Below, in pieces: positions 5,307 to 7,347 of a DNA stretch of 7,347 bases (the stretch's first letter is position 1; each line of letters opens with the position of its first letter). The translations under genes were made by a program, and so were the position numbers. The stretch is from Deltaproteobacteria bacterium (lineage in GTDB: Bacteria > Desulfobacterota > Desulfarculia > Adiutricales > Adiutricaceae): positions 1 to 7,347 of the forward strand of contig JAITJT010000028.1 in the NCBI GenBank assembly GCA_031278795.1, in the 5' to 3' direction. The notes beneath the pieces are model-generated. The model worked only from the letters and a program-made list of their open reading frames with translations, had not been told where the DNA came from and made no database searches.

Positions 5307-7196
5307 ATGCCCAAAAACCCCAAAGAGCAGCCCTCCTACGTCTTCGACGAGATAGCCTTGAATCAGGGAACCCCCAAGAAGACCGTGAAGAAGGTCAAAG
5401 TGGCTGAATCCATACAGCTGGTGCCCCTGGGGGGGCTGGGGGAGATAGGCCTCAACTGCATGGCCATCATCTACGGGGCTCACATGATCGTGGTGGACGC
5501 GGGCCTCATGTTTCCGGATCACACCCAGCCGGGTGTGGAGCTGGTAATCCCGGATTTTAGCTTCCTTAAGGAAAACCAGGATAAGATTAGGGGCCTCGTA
5601 TTTACCCACGGACACGAGGACCACATAGGGGCCTTAAGCTACCTCCTCCAGGTCTGCCCCCAGCTGGATGTCTACGGAACGGCCCTCACCTTGGCCCTCT
5701 GCAAGGACCGCACCCAGGGGGGGACCTTCCAGGGCTTTACCCCCCACCTGGTTAAGGCCGGCGATAAGGTGAAGCTGGGGCCCTTTAAGCTGGAGTTCAT
5801 CCAGGTGAGCCACAGCGTCCTGGACTCCGTGGCCCTGGCCATCACCACCCGGGCCGGGACAATCATCCACACCGGCGACTTCAAGATGGACCCCCTGGCC
5901 CCTCCCAACGAGCGCCTGGACATAGGGAGGTTCGCGGAGTACGGAAACCAAGGGGTGCTGGCCTTGCTAAGTGACTCCACCAACGCCGACAAGGACGGCT
6001 ACAGCCTCTCGGAAAAGGAGGTGGGGGTCTCACTTTCCGAGATATTCCAAAAGGTCAAGGGCAGGATATTTTTAGCCTGCTTCGCCTCCAGCATAGCTAG
6101 GATCCGCGAGGTGATAGCCGCCTGTAAGATTACCAGGCGCCGCCTCATATTTAACGGCCGCAGCATGGAGAGAAACGTAGTTCTGGCCTCAAAGCTAGAG
6201 TATCTGGAGATTCCCCCCAACATGCGGACGGACTTAAGCCAAGCCGAGACCCTAAACCCGAGCGAGGTCTGCATAGTCCTTACCGGTAGCCAGGGAGAGC
6301 CCTTCTCGGCACTATCTAGGATTGCCTCCGGCCAGCACAAGTACCTGAAGGTGCACAGCGGGGACACCGTAATATTTTCAGCCTCTGTCATCCCCGGAAA
6401 CGATGGGGCAATCAAACACCTGGTGAATAGCTTCCTGGAGCAGGGAGCCGAGGTTCTAGATCAGCGTCGCCACCTGGTGCACGCCTCGGGCCACGGCTCC
6501 CGCGAGGAGCTCAAGCTCATGATATCCCTCACCAAGCCCCAATTTCTCATACCCGTCCACGGCGAGTACCAGCACCTTTTAGCCCACGCCAAGCTGGGAA
6601 TGGACCAAGGCCTAAGCAAGAACCGGGTGATTATCCTCAAAAACGGCCAAAGGCTCATCCTCAACAAGGACAAGGGCGCGGTTCTAGATAAGCCAGTAAC
6701 CGCCGGAAGGCAGCTGGTGGACGGAAACCGCACGGGATCAGCGGACGACTCTGTCCTCAAGATGAGAAAGCACATGTCCGAGATGGGACTCGTAATCGTA
6801 ACCGTCATCCTGGACATCCAAACAAGGGTCATCCTCCACTTAAGGATCATCGCCTCCGGGGTGTTCTACGAGCACGAGGTGGATATATCCGCCGACATGG
6901 AACCCAGGCTCAGGGAATCAGTGAACCTCCTCACCTCCGGACAGAACCCAGAGTACACCATGAGGGAGCTAAAGAATGATGAGGTCTACCAAGACATCCT
7001 GGAGGACTTCCTCAGAAGGGAGCTGCGCCGCTTCTTCAAGGAGAAGATCGGCCGCAAGCCCATGGTGATTCCCCAGGTCTTTCTGGTGGAGAGTACCTGG
7101 GCCAGCCGCCAAAAAGAAGATGACATCTGGCACCTAGAGGGCATCGCGGGTAATTTAGCTTACGGTGGAGTAGATGACGATGTGGAGGAATCCTAA
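5307..7196 (+). CDS. rnj: Ribonuclease J (metallo-beta-lactamase/beta-CASP RNase)
   Basis: RNase J is a cytoplasmic zinc-dependent RNase with 5'-3' exonuclease and endonuclease activity, used in mRNA decay and RNA maturation. The 629-residue product is complete. It shows LVPLGGLGEIGLNC (38-51), the metal motif HGHEDH (101-106), His169 in QVSHS, Asp191 in HTGDFK, the beta-CASP start LSDSTNAD (221-228), NGRSMERN (283-290), TGSQGEP (326-332), HASGHGS (392-398) and PVHGE (416-420), so all catalytic positions are present. It is longer than B. subtilis RNase J1 (555) because of about 35 Lys-rich residues before the core and an acidic tail ending DDDVEES. No Shine-Dalgarno is visible before ATG 5307; CTAATA occurs three times in the 37-bp gap (5271, 5282, 5299). 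Starting later, inside the extension, is possible but no better site is seen. It is likely co-transcribed with the lipoprotein gene. Confidence 0.96.
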   Translation: MPKNPKEQPSYVFDEIALNQGTPKKTVKKVKVAESIQLVPLGGLGEIGLNCMAIIYGAHMIVVDAGLMFPDHTQPGVELVIPDFSFLKENQDKIRGLVFTHGHEDHIGALSYLLQVCPQLDVYGTALTLALCKDRTQGGTFQGFTPHLVKAGDKVKLGPFKLEFIQVSHSVLDSVALAITTRAGTIIHTGDFKMDPLAPPNERLDIGRFAEYGNQGVLALLSDSTNADKDGYSLSEKEVGVSLSEIFQKVKGRIFLACFASSIARIREVIAACKITRRRLIFNGRSMERNVVLASKLEYLEIPPNMRTDLSQAETLNPSEVCIVLTGSQGEPFSALSRIASGQHKYLKVHSGDTVIFSASVIPGNDGAIKHLVNSFLEQGAEVLDQRRHLVHASGHGSREELKLMISLTKPQFLIPVHGEYQHLLAHAKLGMDQGLSKNRVIILKNGQRLILNKDKGAVLDKPVTAGRQLVDGNRTGSADDSVLKMRKHMSEMGLVIVTVILDIQTRVILHLRIIASGVFYEHEVDISADMEPRLRESVNLLTSGQNPEYTMRELKNDEVYQDILEDFLRRELRRFFKEKIGRKPMVIPQVFLVESTWASRQKEDDIWHLEGIAGNLAYGGVDDDVEES

Positions 7197-7283
7197 GGAA
7201 GTTTTATCCAATAAGCACAAAAAAAATAAAAAACTCCAAAGTCCTTAAAGCCTAAATACTATTGAACGTAGATGACACCAAGA

Positions 7284-7347
7284 GTAAAAGCCAAAAGCCA
7301 TAAGCCAAAAGCCATAAGCCAAAAGCCATAAGCCAAAAGCCATAAGA
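7284..7347. repeat. 14-bp tandem array (7-bp sub-period), cut by window edge
   Basis: Four perfect copies of CCAAAAGCCATAAG fill 7291-7346, and the array may continue past the window. Each unit is two heptamers, CCAAAAG and CCATAAG, differing at one base. The bases just before (7284-7290, GTAAAAG) look like a worn heptamer. It begins about 90 bp after the RNase J stop. The stretch between (7197-7283) is A-rich, with no clear terminator hairpin and no gene. Confidence 0.92.

Noticed and set aside
7284..7347. Possible CRISPR-like array at the right edge
   Set aside because: Units are contiguous 14-mers with no unique spacers and no cas genes nearby; it is a simple tandem repeat.

Overview
The window comes from a bacterium with GC-rich genes and strikingly AT-rich, repeat-filled spacers. 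The two-protein SecD/SecF form (SecD about 530 residues), the tgt-yajC-secD-secF order, a Gram-negative type outer-membrane lipoprotein and an RNase J beginning GLGEIGLNCM together suggest a Desulfobacterota-like (deltaproteobacterial) organism. This is an inference from protein flavour; no rRNA or other marker is present. Arg AGG and Ile ATA codons are frequent in all genes.

The left half (1-4139) is read on the minus strand in the order tgt (queuosine tRNA modification), yajC, secD, secF. SecF runs off the left edge. This is the widely conserved tgt-yajC-secDF cluster, which links tRNA-guanine transglycosylase to the SecDF-YajC accessory complex of the Sec translocon. The cluster is unusually loose: 193, 227 and 81 bp separate the genes. 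The two larger spacers carry low-complexity tandem repeats, and the secD-secF spacer carries a clean hairpin.

Positions 4140-4666 form a divergent intergenic region with a 12-bp tandem repeat, six T7-T8 tracts on the + strand, and a strong Shine-Dalgarno in front of a four-codon mini-ORF in frame with tgt.

The right half (4667-7196) is read on the plus strand. It holds a short outer-membrane lipoprotein, tentatively YajG-like, followed 37 bp later by a complete RNase J. After RNase J the window ends inside a perfect 14-bp tandem array.

All the genes look ordinary and intact, and I see no undescribed enzymatic or defence system. The most unusual signal is that each larger spacer carries its own tandem array with a different period: 9 bp (about 13 units), 12 bp (5 units), 32 bp (2 units) and 14 bp (at least 4 units). 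There is no tRNA, rRNA, CRISPR array, insertion sequence or convincing intrinsic terminator.
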